NCBI GenBank assembly: GCA_947473805.1
Contig: CANJGB010000025.1
Coordinates: 1-51,829 of the forward strand
From: Alphaproteobacteria bacterium
Lineage (GTDB): Bacteria; Pseudomonadota; Alphaproteobacteria; Ferrovibrionales; Ferrovibrionaceae
Reading direction: 5' to 3'
DNA: 51,829 nt
A program made the translations under genes and the position numbers. Shown here piece after piece: positions 44,286 to 51,829 of this stretch (the first letter of the stretch is position 1; each line of letters begins with the position of its first letter). The notes below the pieces were generated by a model, which saw nothing but the letters and a program-made list of their open reading frames with translations, did no database searches and had not been told where the DNA came from.

Positions 44286-45290
44286 ATGTTCCAGAAGCGA
44301 ATCTTCTCCGGCGTCCAGCCCAGCGGCAACCTCACGCTCGGCAACTATCTCGGCGCGCTGCGCAACTTCGCGAAGCTGCAGAATGACTTCGAATGCATCT
44401 TCTGCATGGTCGACCTGCATGCCATCACGGTGTGGCAGGACCCCAAGGAGATGGCGCGCCAGACGCTCGAGGTCGCGGCCGGCATGATCGCGTCGGGCAT
44501 CGATCCCACACGCAACATCCTGTTCAACCAGAGCCGCAATCCCGACCACGCCCAGCTGGCGTGGATCTTCAACTGCGTCGCGCGGGTCGGCTGGCTGAAC
44601 CGCATGACGCAGTTCAAGGAAAAGGCCGGCAAGGACCGCGAAAACGCGTCGGTCGGGCTTTACGTCTATCCGAACCTCATGGCGGCCGACATTCTTGTCT
44701 ACAAGGCAACCCATGTGCCGGTCGGCGACGACCAGAAGCAGCATCTGGAACTGACGCGCGACATCGCGCAGAAATTCAACAACGACTACGCAGCGGAGCT
44801 TTTCCCGATCACCGAGCCGCTGATCTTCGGCGCCGCGACCCGGGTGATGAGCCTGCGCGACGGCACCAAGAAGATGTCGAAGTCGGATCCCTCCGACCAG
44901 TCACGCATCAACATGAACGACGGGCCGGACGCCATCGCCGACAAGATCAGGCGTGCCCGCACGGATCCCCATCCGATGCCCGACAACGTTGCGGGTCTTG
45001 AAGACCGGCCCGAGGCTGCCAATCTGATTGGTATCTACGCTGCCCTGTCCGACCGCACGCGCGAGGAAATCGTGACCGAATTCGCCGGTGCCCAGTTCAG
45101 CGCCTTCAAGACGAAGCTGACCGACCTCGCGGTGTCCGTGCTGGGCCCGATCGGCAGTTCCATGCAGCGTCTGATGGCCGATCCGGCCGAACTCGACCGC
45201 ATCCTCGACCGTGGCGCTGTGAAAGCGCGTGAATTGTCGGCGCCGGTGCTGGACGAGGTGTATCGAACCGTTGGATTCCTGAAATCATGA
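44286..45290 (+). CDS. trpS: Tryptophanyl-tRNA synthetase
   Basis: Class I aminoacyl-tRNA synthetase charging tRNA-Trp. 334 residues; the HIGH-type motif is [20 protein letters not shown], followed by [12 protein letters not shown] and the KMSKS motif in [12 protein letters not shown] (about 196-200). It has [20 protein letters not shown] for tryptophan and nucleotide binding. Its stop overlaps the ATG of the DUF2333 gene (ATGA), so the two are translationally coupled. Confidence 0.98.
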   Translation: MFQKRIFSGVQPSGNLTLGNYLGALRNFAKLQNDFECIFCMVDLHAITVWQDPKEMARQTLEVAAGMIASGIDPTRNILFNQSRNPDHAQLAWIFNCVARVGWLNRMTQFKEKAGKDRENASVGLYVYPNLMAADILVYKATHVPVGDDQKQHLELTRDIAQKFNNDYAAELFPITEPLIFGAATRVMSLRDGTKKMSKSDPSDQSRINMNDGPDAIADKIRRARTDPHPMPDNVAGLEDRPEAANLIGIYAALSDRTREEIVTEFAGAQFSAFKTKLTDLAVSVLGPIGSSMQRLMADPAELDRILDRGAVKARELSAPVLDEVYRTVGFLKS

Positions 45291-46252
45291 CCGATCCGGG
45301 CGATTCCCTCCTCGAGCCAGTGCCGGGCCGTCGGCGCCGGTGGTGGATTCGCCCGCTGTTGTGGACCCTGGCCTTCATCGTGGTGGTCTACTACCCGCTG
45401 GGCATGCTGTGGTTTCACAAGATCGATGACGATACGGACTATGCGCTGCAGGCCGAGGTCGTGCCCAATGGCGGCAGCCGCGCGGTCGCCATGGCGGCCG
45501 CGCTCGTCGACCGCGAGGTCGATGGCCACGGCTGGGTCGCAAACGACCCGTTCTTCAAGCCCAGCAGCCTGCTCGACAACATGCCGAACTACCAGATCGG
45601 CATGGTCGGCGCGCTGGCGCGCTTTGCCTTCGAACTGACCGACCAGATCGGTCGCAGCCGCGGCTCCAGCCAGACCGACCCCGACCTGCAGCAGGCGGCC
45701 GGCCTGCTGCAATATTCCGGCAAGGTCTGGGTGTGGGATCCGACCGTTTCGCTGCTGCCGACAGCAACCACCGAGCAGCAGTATCGCGGCGCCCGCGCCG
45801 CGTTGCTGTCCTATAACCGCCGCCTGGGCGATGGCCGCGCGGTGTTCGAACGGCGCGCCGACAATCTGTTATCGACGCTGGACCGTGTGGCGCTTGATCT
45901 CGGTTCGTCCTCCGCGGCGATCGACGCCCATATCGCGGAACATTCAGGCGGTGTGATCGACTTTACAGCTGACGACGTGTTCTATGCGGTGAAGGGACAG
46001 GTCTATGCCTATTACCTCGTGCTGCGCGAACTGAAGCAGGACTTCGCTCCGGTTATTCGCGAACGCGATGTGGACCGCGTGTACGACCAGATGCTGGCCA
46101 GTCTGCGCCAGGCGGCGGGCCTGCATCCGGCCATCGTCTTCGACGGATCGCCCGATGGCTCCTTCGTGCCCAACCATCTCGCGGTCGAGGGCTTCTATCT
46201 TCTGCGCGCGCGCATCCAGATGCGCGAGATCACGAACATCCTGGCCAAATAG
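45287..46252 (+). CDS. DUF2333 family membrane-anchored protein
   Basis: 321-residue protein with one N-terminal membrane span (about 22-44, [21 protein letters not shown]) and a large soluble part with [40 protein letters not shown] and [22 protein letters not shown], the DUF2333 pattern. The function is not known. It overlaps trpS by four bases and precedes the universal stress protein gene by 40 bp. Confidence 0.85.
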   Translation: MTDPGDSLLEPVPGRRRRWWIRPLLWTLAFIVVVYYPLGMLWFHKIDDDTDYALQAEVVPNGGSRAVAMAAALVDREVDGHGWVANDPFFKPSSLLDNMPNYQIGMVGALARFAFELTDQIGRSRGSSQTDPDLQQAAGLLQYSGKVWVWDPTVSLLPTATTEQQYRGARAALLSYNRRLGDGRAVFERRADNLLSTLDRVALDLGSSSAAIDAHIAEHSGGVIDFTADDVFYAVKGQVYAYYLVLRELKQDFAPVIRERDVDRVYDQMLASLRQAAGLHPAIVFDGSPDGSFVPNHLAVEGFYLLRARIQMREITNILAK

Positions 46253-46292
46253 CCGGTTGCCGGTTCCGCTGCCGAAATGGCAGAGTGGCCGC

Positions 46293-46781
46293 ATGAGCGA
46301 TCCCAGCCAGAACATGCGCCGCCGCCAGAAATTCCTCTGCGTGGTGGACGATACGTCCGAATGCCGCGTCGCTGTGCGCTTCGCCAGCCGCCGCGCGCGC
46401 AATGTCGGCGGTGGCATGGCGCTGCTGCGTGTGACCGAACTGCCCGACGCGCAGGTCTGGTCGTCGGTGCGCGAAGTGATGGCGCAGGAGGCACGCGACG
46501 AGGCCGAGCGCCTGATGAGCGATCTGGCGCAGCAGGTGCTCGCCGATTCTGGCCTCAAGCCCGAACTGCTGATTCGCGAAGGCGCGGTGACCGGGGAACT
46601 GCTCAGGCTGATCGGCGAGGACGCGGACATCCGCATTCTGGTTCTTGCCGCGGCGCCGGGCTCTTCGGGTCCCGGTCCGCTGGTCTCCGCCTTGGCCGGC
46701 CAGATGTCGGGCAACCTCGCGATCCCGGTAATGGTGGTGCCGGGCAGCCTGACCGATGCGCAGATCGATGAACTGACCTGA
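46293..46781 (+). CDS. Universal stress protein (UspA family)
   Basis: 162-residue Usp-domain protein. Visible are FLCVVDDTSECRVAVRFA, MALLRVTELPD and a C-terminal stretch with ILVLAAAPGSSGPGPLVSALA and NLAIPVMVVPG in place of the canonical ATP-binding GxxGxxxxxxGS. The N-terminal tail is basic (MSDPSQNMRRRQK). The ATG at 46293 is used, as upstream sequence is a shadow of the DUF2333 gene. Role in stress resistance is inferred from the family. Its stop lies 1 bp from the stop of the opposing cyclase gene. Confidence 0.88.
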   Translation: MSDPSQNMRRRQKFLCVVDDTSECRVAVRFASRRARNVGGGMALLRVTELPDAQVWSSVREVMAQEARDEAERLMSDLAQQVLADSGLKPELLIREGAVTGELLRLIGEDADIRILVLAAAPGSSGPGPLVSALAGQMSGNLAIPVMVVPGSLTDAQIDELT

Positions 46782-46782
46782 C

Positions 46783-47985
46783 CTAGCTTTCGCCGCTGAT
46801 CATGTGCAGCGGTGCGGCGAACAGCTCGCGCGGTTCGCGCATGCCGCGCAGGGCGTGAAAGCCCACGGATTCCATCGTCTTCCGCCGGTCGTTCGCGGCG
46901 AAGGCCGCCGTCGCCAGCAGCGGCCGGCCCAGCCGCGCGCACATCGTCTCGGTACGGGCGACCTCGTTGACCGCCGCACCGATGACGGTGAAGTCCAGCC
47001 GGTCGGTCGCGCCGATATTGCCGTAGATGACCTCGCCCACATGCAGTGCGATGCCGGTGCGCAGCGGCGCGCCGCCGCCGATCGCACGGCCCTGGTTCAG
47101 TTCATGCAGCCGCGCAAAGGCATCGAAGGCCGCATCCAGTGCGCGGGTGCAGGCGGTGGCGTCGTCAGGTTCGCAACGGAAAATCGCCAGCATGCCGTCG
47201 CCGACGAATTTCAGAATCTCACCGCCATGCTCCTGCACCGGCCGGGCCATGCATTCGAAATAGTCGTCCAGCGTCGTGACCAGGTCGTGGATCGACATGC
47301 GGTCGGCCATGGCGGTAAAGCCGCGCAGATCCGAACTCCAGATCGCGGCGCGGATGCCGGTGCCCGTGCCGCGCTGAACCGCGCCGGCCAGCACGCGCGA
47401 GGCCGCGTCGTGGCCCAGATAGGTGTTCAGCATGTCGCGCGCCATGCGCCGCGTCGCCACGATCTCGAAGCGCAATGACAGCGCGGGCATGATGCCCTGC
47501 AGCAGTGCGATATCGCGGTCGGTGAAGCCGCCGGGCCGGTCGCTGCCCCAGCCGACAAAGCTCGAGCGCCCTTCGGTGAACTTCAGCGGCAGCGCCAGGT
47601 AGTCGGTAACGCCCTCGTCGCGCAGCTCGTGCAGGATGGGAAAGTCCATCTGCGGGTCGGGGATGTCGAGACGCCGCCGCACGAATGGCGCGCCGCGATG
47701 TAGTTCGGCAACCGGGCTGTTGATGTAGGTCGACGTGCTCTCGATGCCGTGCTGCCGGATGATCTCTTCAGTACACGCGCCGCGCGACCAGCGCAGGTTG
47801 AACGTGAAGGCCTGCGGGTTCAGCGCGGGCAAACCGGTGCTTGCGCGCACCAGGGGAATGTCGGCGGCGAGCAATCGTTCGCACAGGTCGCTGAACAATG
47901 TCGCCGCGTCGGTGACATTGCCTTCATGCTCGATCAGCCAGCGTTCGATGGCCGCAGATGACTGAGTCTCGCTTGGTTTATCCAC
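46783..47985 (-). CDS. Adenylate/guanylate cyclase with N-terminal sensory region
   Basis: 400-residue class III nucleotidyl cyclase. The N-terminal half (about 1-185) looks like a GAF-type sensory domain (LPALNPQAFTFNLRWSRG, HELRDEGVTDYLALPL). The C-terminal cyclase domain (about 205-365) has metal-binding Asp in AIWSSDLRGFTAMAD and GDGMLAIFRC, with LRTGIALHVGEVIYGNIGA and DFTVIGAAVNEVART. The true start is uncertain: a GTG at 47985 is used, while the frame is open to a TTG at 48054. No membrane span is seen. Which of ATP or GTP is used cannot be settled by eye. It is divergent from the nfuA-like gene. Confidence 0.88.
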   Translation of the reverse strand: MDKPSETQSSAAIERWLIEHEGNVTDAATLFSDLCERLLAADIPLVRASTGLPALNPQAFTFNLRWSRGACTEEIIRQHGIESTSTYINSPVAELHRGAPFVRRRLDIPDPQMDFPILHELRDEGVTDYLALPLKFTEGRSSFVGWGSDRPGGFTDRDIALLQGIMPALSLRFEIVATRRMARDMLNTYLGHDAASRVLAGAVQRGTGTGIRAAIWSSDLRGFTAMADRMSIHDLVTTLDDYFECMARPVQEHGGEILKFVGDGMLAIFRCEPDDATACTRALDAAFDAFARLHELNQGRAIGGGAPLRTGIALHVGEVIYGNIGATDRLDFTVIGAAVNEVARTETMCARLGRPLLATAAFAANDRRKTMESVGFHALRGMREPRELFAAPLHMISGES

Positions 47986-48090
47986 AGGACAATGTGTCCC
48001 CTTTTGGGTTTCGGCTTTCCGAATCTTGCGAATTTTCACGCATTCGCTAACCAATTCTTTCTGATTTTGGCGTCTGGCGGCCGCCGCGTA

Positions 48091-48119
48091 TTGACATTCG
48101 GGGCCCGCTCTTCAATTTC
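48091..48119 (+). promoter_or_regulatory. Candidate promoter before the nfuA-like gene
   Basis: TTGACA (48091-48096), a perfect -35 hexamer, is followed 17 bp later by the weak AATTTC (48114-48119). Transcription would begin about 28 bp before the ATG. The -10 is poor, so this is a tentative call. Confidence 0.35.
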
Positions 48120-48153
48120 TCCCGTGAGTTTAGCAAGACGGATACCCGAACGC

Positions 48154-48696
48154 ATGTTCATCCAGACCGAGCCGACGCCAAATCCGGCCACCCTGAAATT
48201 TATTCCCGGCGTCGACGTGGTTGCGAACGGTACTGCTGACTTCCGCACGGCGGAAACCGCCTCGACATCGCCGATGGCCCAGCGCCTGTTCGGCGTCGAA
48301 GGCGTGCAGGCGGTGTTTCTCGGCAGCGATTTCATTTCCGTCACCAAGACCGATGCCACTGACTGGGCCGCGCTGAAGCCGCGCCTGCTCGGCGCCATCA
48401 TGGAACATTTCACCAGCGGCCAACCGGTCCTCAATGCCGCAGCCGACGCTTCCGGCGCGGACTCGACCGACCCGATCATCATCCAGATCAAGGAACTGAT
48501 TGAAACCCGTGTCCGCCCCGCCGTGGCGCAGGACGGTGGCGATATCGTGTTCCGCGGCTTCGAGGACGGCGTCGTCCTGCTACAGATGCAGGGGTCCTGT
48601 TCCGGCTGCCCCAGTTCAACCGCAACGCTGAAGCATGGCATCGAGAACATGCTGAAGCATTTCGTACCCGAAGTGGTTGGCGTCCGCGCCGTCTAG
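48154..48696 (+). CDS. NfuA-type Fe-S carrier protein
   Basis: 180-residue Fe-S cluster carrier. The N-terminal Nfu domain (about 1-90) begins MFIQTEPTPNPATLKFIPG and has GVEGVQAVFLGSDFISVTK; the C-terminal NifU-like domain (about 105-175) has RVRPAVAQDGGDIVFRGFEDG and the cluster-binding cysteines Cys149 and Cys152 in QGSCSGCPSS. This is the alphaproteobacterial and mitochondrial-type Nfu layout. The ATG at 48154 matches the family start. It is divergent from the cyclase gene. Confidence 0.94.
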   Translation: MFIQTEPTPNPATLKFIPGVDVVANGTADFRTAETASTSPMAQRLFGVEGVQAVFLGSDFISVTKTDATDWAALKPRLLGAIMEHFTSGQPVLNAAADASGADSTDPIIIQIKELIETRVRPAVAQDGGDIVFRGFEDGVVLLQMQGSCSGCPSSTATLKHGIENMLKHFVPEVVGVRAV

Positions 48697-48815
48697 GCGT
48701 CGGAACCAAAACCCGTCAGTCCCGTTGCTATACGAGTCTTTTTCGTCACGGTGAAGGCCGCCCAGTTGGCCCACCGCGTGCGTTTAGTTCAAACCTGTAC
48801 GCTGGAGACGAGTCG

Positions 48816-49814
48816 ATGATCAACCGACTTCCGACGCTCGTTGCGTCGAACGCCGATTGGCTCCGGTCGCCACAGGCGCGCGCGGCGCTGTTTGCCCTGC
48901 TGCTCCTGTTTGGTGCCGTTCTGTGGTCGGCTGCGCGGCCCGGCGGACTGCAAGGTCCGGCCCGCGCCCTGTCCTGGGTCGTACCCATCGCGACCGAGGC
49001 GACGGCCGACCTGGTCGGTTCGCTGTCCGGTGGGCAGGGTGGGGCGGAGGTTGCTTCGGTACGCAGCCTTGCCGGCCATCTGGACACCATCGGCTTCCAG
49101 CTCAGCCACGTGCGCGACGGCCGTGCGGAAGTGCCGCGCTGGTTCGTCAGCTCCATTCCTCCCGACATGCCCGATGTCGCGGCCGGCGACCAGCGCAAGA
49201 GCATGTTCATCGCCATGCTGTTGCCGCATGTCCTGTACGCCAACGAGCTGATCATGTCGGACCGCGAGCGCCTGCTGCAGGTCGCCGATGCCGTCCACGC
49301 CGGCCACAAGCCAGGCCGCGCCGATCAGCACTGGCTCGCCGAGCTGGCCGAGCGTTACGGCACCGTGGCCGATGACATTGCCGAGTTGAAGCGCCGTGTC
49401 GACATCGTGCCGCCATCGCTTGCTTTGGCGCAGGCGGCAGAGGAATCGGGCTGGGGCACGTCGCGCTATGCGCTCGACAAGAACGCGGTGTTCGGACAGT
49501 ACATGCCGGTCGAACGCCCCGGTGCCGCCGCCCAGGTTATTCGCCCGTTCGACGCGCTCGACGCGGCGGTGCAGGGCTACATGCAGAATCTGAATTCGCA
49601 CAATGCCTATGCCGCGTTCCGCAAGAAGCGCGAGCGGGCGCGGATCGAGGGCCACGATATCGGTGGCCGCCTGCTGGCCCCGGCCCTGACCCGCTATTCC
49701 GAACGCGGCGTCGATTACACCCGGGCGATTTCCGGCATCATCCGCTCGAACCAGCTCGAACATTTCGACAAGGCGCGGCTCGGCTACACCGCGCTGCCGT
49801 CGCGCCGCGGCTAA
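48816..49814 (+). CDS. Bax-like glucosaminidase-family protein
   Basis: 332-residue exported or membrane-anchored protein. One N-terminal span (about 20-40, ARAALFALLLLFGAVLWSAA) is followed by a region with GFQLSHVRDGRAEVPRWFVSSIPPDMP and a glucosaminidase-type domain with LALAQAAEESGWGTSRYAL, NAVFGQYM, FDALDAAVQGYMQNLNSHNAYAAFR and ALTRYSERGVDYTRAI, as in E. coli Bax. The glutamates of QAAEESGWG are the likely catalytic residues. A peptidoglycan-cleaving role is inferred from the family. It lies 119 bp after the nfuA-like gene, and its stop is 3 bp from that of the opposing vanX-like gene. Confidence 0.85.
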   Translation: MINRLPTLVASNADWLRSPQARAALFALLLLFGAVLWSAARPGGLQGPARALSWVVPIATEATADLVGSLSGGQGGAEVASVRSLAGHLDTIGFQLSHVRDGRAEVPRWFVSSIPPDMPDVAAGDQRKSMFIAMLLPHVLYANELIMSDRERLLQVADAVHAGHKPGRADQHWLAELAERYGTVADDIAELKRRVDIVPPSLALAQAAEESGWGTSRYALDKNAVFGQYMPVERPGAAAQVIRPFDALDAAVQGYMQNLNSHNAYAAFRKKRERARIEGHDIGGRLLAPALTRYSERGVDYTRAISGIIRSNQLEHFDKARLGYTALPSRRG

Positions 49815-49817
49815 ACG

Positions 49818-50393
49818 TCAGGCTGCGCCACTGACCGGCGGCGACATCATTGCGCCGCCCGCGACGCTGTCGGACAATAGCGGGAAGCGTCGCGGATTGA
49901 ACAACTGGTAATGCCACCACTCGTTTCGATAAAAGTCCCAGCCTGCCGCGGTCATGATGCCCAGCAGCAGGGCGCGGTTGCGCTGCGCGGTCGCATCGAC
50001 TTCCAGGCTGCCGTGGTGCGATTTCGGCGTGAAGGCGTCGAACGCGGTGCCCATGTCCAGTTCGCGCCCTCCTTCGTCCAGCAGGGTCAGGTCCACTGCC
50101 GCGCCGCGCGAGTGCGGCGAACCACGCCGCGGATCGGCCAGGAAATTCGGGTCGGGCGTGTGGCCCCACAACACCCATTGCGCCTCGGCTGGCCGGAAGG
50201 CGTCGAAGATGCGCAGGCGCAGGCTCATTGCCGCCGCCAGCTCTATCGCGCGGCGCAGCAATTGCGCGGCCTCCGGATTGAGCAGGGCGCGCGCCTGGGC
50301 ATAAAGCGGCTTGCCGGTGAAGTTGCGCGGCGTGGCATAGGCAATGTCCAGTTCGACCGGCCATTCCGGCGGCGCGATCTCGACCAGCAGCAT
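49818..50393 (-). CDS. D-alanyl-D-alanine dipeptidase (VanX/DdpX family)
   Basis: 191-residue zinc dipeptidase that splits D-Ala-D-Ala. The zinc ligands are visible as His94 and Asp101 in SPHSRGAAVDL and His161 in EWWHY, with the catalytic base Glu158 in NEWWH and Arg67 in DAFRPAEAQ. In Gram-negative bacteria these enzymes usually recycle peptidoglycan rather than give vancomycin resistance; no vanA/vanH-like gene is near. It faces the Bax-like gene, and both may serve wall turnover along with the AmpG-like permease. It is divergent from tsaB. Confidence 0.92.
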   Translation of the reverse strand: MLLVEIAPPEWPVELDIAYATPRNFTGKPLYAQARALLNPEAAQLLRRAIELAAAMSLRLRIFDAFRPAEAQWVLWGHTPDPNFLADPRRGSPHSRGAAVDLTLLDEGGRELDMGTAFDAFTPKSHHGSLEVDATAQRNRALLLGIMTAAGWDFYRNEWWHYQLFNPRRFPLLSDSVAGGAMMSPPVSGAA

Positions 50394-50443
50394 CGGAAAC
50401 TCCTCGTGTCTGTCGGGTTCAGGCTAGCACGGCGCGGCGCGTG

Positions 50444-51103
50444 ATGAAGCTGCTGGCAATCGATACAGCCCTTTCCGCCTGCAGCGTCGCCATCGTCGAT
50501 GGCGATACCGTGCTGGCGGCGCGGTCGGTCGTCATGGGCAGGGGCCAGGCCGAGGCGCTGATGCCCATGGTCAGCGATGCGATGGGCGCCGCCGGCCTCG
50601 CCTTTGCCGAACTCGACCTCCTCGCCGTTACTATCGGGCCCGGCAGTTTCACCGGCCTGCGCACCGGCATAGCCGCCGCCAGGGGCCTGGCTTTGGCCCT
50701 CGGCCGGCCGCTGGTCGGCGTGACGACGCTCGAGGTTCTGGCCCGTTGCGCGCGCGCGGACGAGGTGGGCGGCCGCACCATCCTTGCCGTTATCGATGCG
50801 CACCGCGGTGAGCTCTACGCGCAGCCCTTTACACACGATCTACGCCCCCTCGCGCCGCCCGCGGCGCAAAGTCCGGCAGAGGTTCTGGCCGCCGCGCCGC
50901 CCGGCCCGCTCCACCTGATTGGCAGTGGGGCGTCCCTGGCTTTTGCCATCGCGCCCGGCCGTTGCACGCTGTCGTCTGTCGCCCCGGACCCGGACCCGGC
51001 GATACTCGCCCGGCTGGCCTTGCGGCATCATCGCGCCGGTGACGCCCTCGCGGCCTCGCCCCTCTATATTCGCGCGCCCGACGCGAAGTTGCCGGCGGCG
51101 TGA
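50444..51103 (+). CDS. tsaB: tRNA threonylcarbamoyladenosine biosynthesis protein TsaB
   Basis: Partner of TsaD in making the t6A37 modification of ANN-decoding tRNAs. 219 residues with the ASKHA-fold start KLLAIDTALSACSVAI and LLAVTIGPGSFTGLRTGIAAARGLALAL, and GRTILAVIDAHRGELYAQ further on. The ATG at 50444 is used; a GTG one codon before is possible. Its stop overlaps the GTG start of rimI (GTGA). The gene order tsaB-rimI-mucR is common in related bacteria. Confidence 0.95.
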   Translation: MKLLAIDTALSACSVAIVDGDTVLAARSVVMGRGQAEALMPMVSDAMGAAGLAFAELDLLAVTIGPGSFTGLRTGIAAARGLALALGRPLVGVTTLEVLARCARADEVGGRTILAVIDAHRGELYAQPFTHDLRPLAPPAAQSPAEVLAAAPPGPLHLIGSGASLAFAIAPGRCTLSSVAPDPDPAILARLALRHHRAGDALAASPLYIRAPDAKLPAA

Positions 51104-51552
51104 CCGGCGGAATCACTTCTGTCGGCTTGCCGCACACCGCCCTGCTCGCGGCGCTGCACGGCCAGTGTTTTGACGAGGCCTGGGACGAACCGGCCATGAT
51201 CGCTCTTCTCGCCATGCCCGGCGCGTTGGCCCTGCTTGCCGCTGACGCAGCGGCGCCGGCGGGCTTTCTCCTGGGTCGTATTGCCGGCGGCGAGGGTGAA
51301 ATCCTCGCCATCGGCGTCCTGCCCGACAAGCGTCGAAGCGGCGTCGCCGCTGCACTGGTCGGGCAGTTCATCGCGGCGGCACAAGACGCGGCGAATTCAC
51401 TTTTCCTCGAAGTGGCGGCCGACAATGTCGCGGCGCGCGCGCTATATAACCGCCTCGGCTTCGTCGACGTCGGCCTGCGCAGGCAGTATTACGCCGACCG
51501 GCGTAATGCGGTTGTCATGCAGTTGACGATTTCGCCGTCGGACCCCAAGTAA
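51100..51552 (+). CDS. rimI: RimI-type GNAT N-acetyltransferase
   Basis: 150-residue acetyltransferase; RimI acetylates the N-terminal alanine of ribosomal protein S18. GNAT marks are AGFLLGRIAGGEGEILAIGVLPDKRRSGVAAALVGQF (seen as EILAIGVLPDKRRSGVAAAL, the acetyl-CoA loop) and LFLEVAADNVAARALYNRLGFVDVGLRRQYY (seen as NVAARALYNRLGF). The GTG start at 51100 overlaps the tsaB stop, so they are co-translated. No other start fits. Confidence 0.93.
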   Translation: MTGGITSVGLPHTALLAALHGQCFDEAWDEPAMIALLAMPGALALLAADAAAPAGFLLGRIAGGEGEILAIGVLPDKRRSGVAAALVGQFIAAAQDAANSLFLEVAADNVAARALYNRLGFVDVGLRRQYYADRRNAVVMQLTISPSDPK

Positions 51553-51568
51553 TAACGGGGATTTCGAC

Positions 51569-51596
51569 TTGCTGGCGGGACTCTGTCCTGTATAAC
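51569..51596 (+). promoter_or_regulatory. Promoter candidate of the interrupted mucR-type gene
   Basis: TTGCTG (51569-51574) and TATAAC (51591-51596) are 16 bp apart, starting 17 bp after the rimI stop and about 30 bp before the mucR ATG. A fair sigma-70 type pair. Confidence 0.5.
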
Positions 51597-51625
51597 CGCG
51601 CCAAGATCATTGATCGGGTATTCAC

Positions 51626-51684
51626 ATGGCCGAGAATAACCAGAGAATTGAATTGCTTTCGCTGACCGCCGAGATCGTTGCCTC
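51626..51684 (+). pseudogene. MucR/Ros-type transcriptional regulator, cut by an IS element
   Basis: Only the first 20 or so codons are present: MAENNQRIELLSLTAEIVAS, the usual N-terminus of MucR/Ros zinc-finger regulators (the family continues with HVSNN-like residues). Instead the sequence changes to the end of an IS5-family element and the frame stops at TAG 51704-51706. MucR proteins are alphaproteobacterial regulators of exopolysaccharide, motility and cell-cycle genes. The rest of the gene may lie beyond the IS, outside the window. Confidence 0.7.
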
Positions 51685-51829
51685 AGAGCCGTTCCGGAAA
51701 GTTTAGATTCCCGTTGAGTGAGTTGGCTTTGCGAGGCGCCTGAGCATGATGCGGATCATGGCGAGGCGGACGAAGGCGGCCACCTTGCGGGCATGGCGTT
51801 CGAAGTCGCGGGCAAGCCTGCGGTTGCGG
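51685..51829 (-). mobile_element. IS5-family insertion sequence, partial at window end
   Basis: The left end begins at about 51685 with GAGCCGTTCCGG, right after the interrupted mucR reading frame, and continues past the window edge. The preceding TCA fits the short TNA-type target of IS5 elements. The transposase inside reads leftward and ends 18 bp from the element's end. The exact boundary and inverted repeat cannot be confirmed without the other end. Confidence 0.75.
51703..51829 (-). CDS. IS5-family transposase, C-terminal fragment
   Basis: 41 residues of the transposase C-terminus are visible: RNRRLARDFERHARKVAAFV followed by RLAMIRIMLRRLAK, ending PTHSTGI and a TAA. The pattern NRRLA-DFE...A...RLA-IR-MLRRL is typical of the second reading frame of IS5-group DDE transposases. 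The N-terminal and catalytic parts lie beyond the window. Confidence 0.8.
   Translation of the reverse strand, partial: RNRRLARDFERHARKVAAFVRLAMIRIMLRRLAKPTHSTGI

Overview
The window is a high-GC stretch (roughly two thirds G+C by eye) of an alphaproteobacterial chromosome, most likely from Rhodospirillales in the broad sense. Pointers are an alpha-type heat-shock promoter before dnaK, the rph-rdgB-hemW and glnD-murJ-trpS gene orders, an ornithine-lipid acyltransferase (OlsB), a tsaB-rimI-mucR block, and several FecR-domain exported proteins. No rRNA, tRNA or CRISPR array was found. Genes are tightly packed and many neighbours overlap.

Layout. 0-5 kb: heat-shock block with dnaK (cut by the window edge), pncA, and the minus-strand run hrcA-grpE-alkB. 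4.6-12.3 kb: housekeeping genes rph-rdgB-hemW, an LppC-type lipoprotein, rsmI-yraN-BON lipoprotein-SirB1-like protein, and gshB. 12.3-15.1 kb: two tandem FecR-domain exported proteins, both interrupted near their N-termini. 15.4-17.1 kb: a small FitA-type ribbon-helix-helix protein overlapping comM (YifB), behind a perfect operator-like palindrome. 17-20.5 kb: a LysR regulator, a periplasmic binding protein with an in-frame stop, a cupin and a PH-like membrane protein.

20.7-28 kb is a signalling island. It holds a glycine-zipper lipoprotein, a STAS anti-anti-sigma protein, a metallo-beta-lactamase-fold hydrolase, a CHASE2-SpoIIE phosphatase (interrupted by an in-frame TGA), an OmpA-type lipoprotein, a third FecR protein, an RsbW-like kinase and a hybrid histidine kinase. 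The set looks like an envelope-sensing partner-switch pathway. 28-35.8 kb: AmpG-like permease, methyltransferase, olsB, two divergent citrate-synthase-family genes (one fused to an N-terminal helix-turn-helix, with repeat elements at its own promoter), and maeB. 35.8-46.8 kb: mutS, a lipoprotein, an SDR oxidoreductase, then glnD-murJ-trpS-DUF2333-usp. 46.8-51.8 kb: a nucleotide cyclase, nfuA-like gene, Bax-like hydrolase, VanX-like dipeptidase, tsaB-rimI, and a mucR-type gene cut after about 20 codons by an IS5-family element that runs off the window.

The most interesting points are the FitA-comM operon with its operator, the helix-turn-helix citrate synthase with apparent autoregulatory repeats, the FecR/CHASE2/partner-switch island with several interrupted members, and the IS inside mucR. 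Eleven of twelve convergent gene pairs overlap or are at most 3 bp apart.
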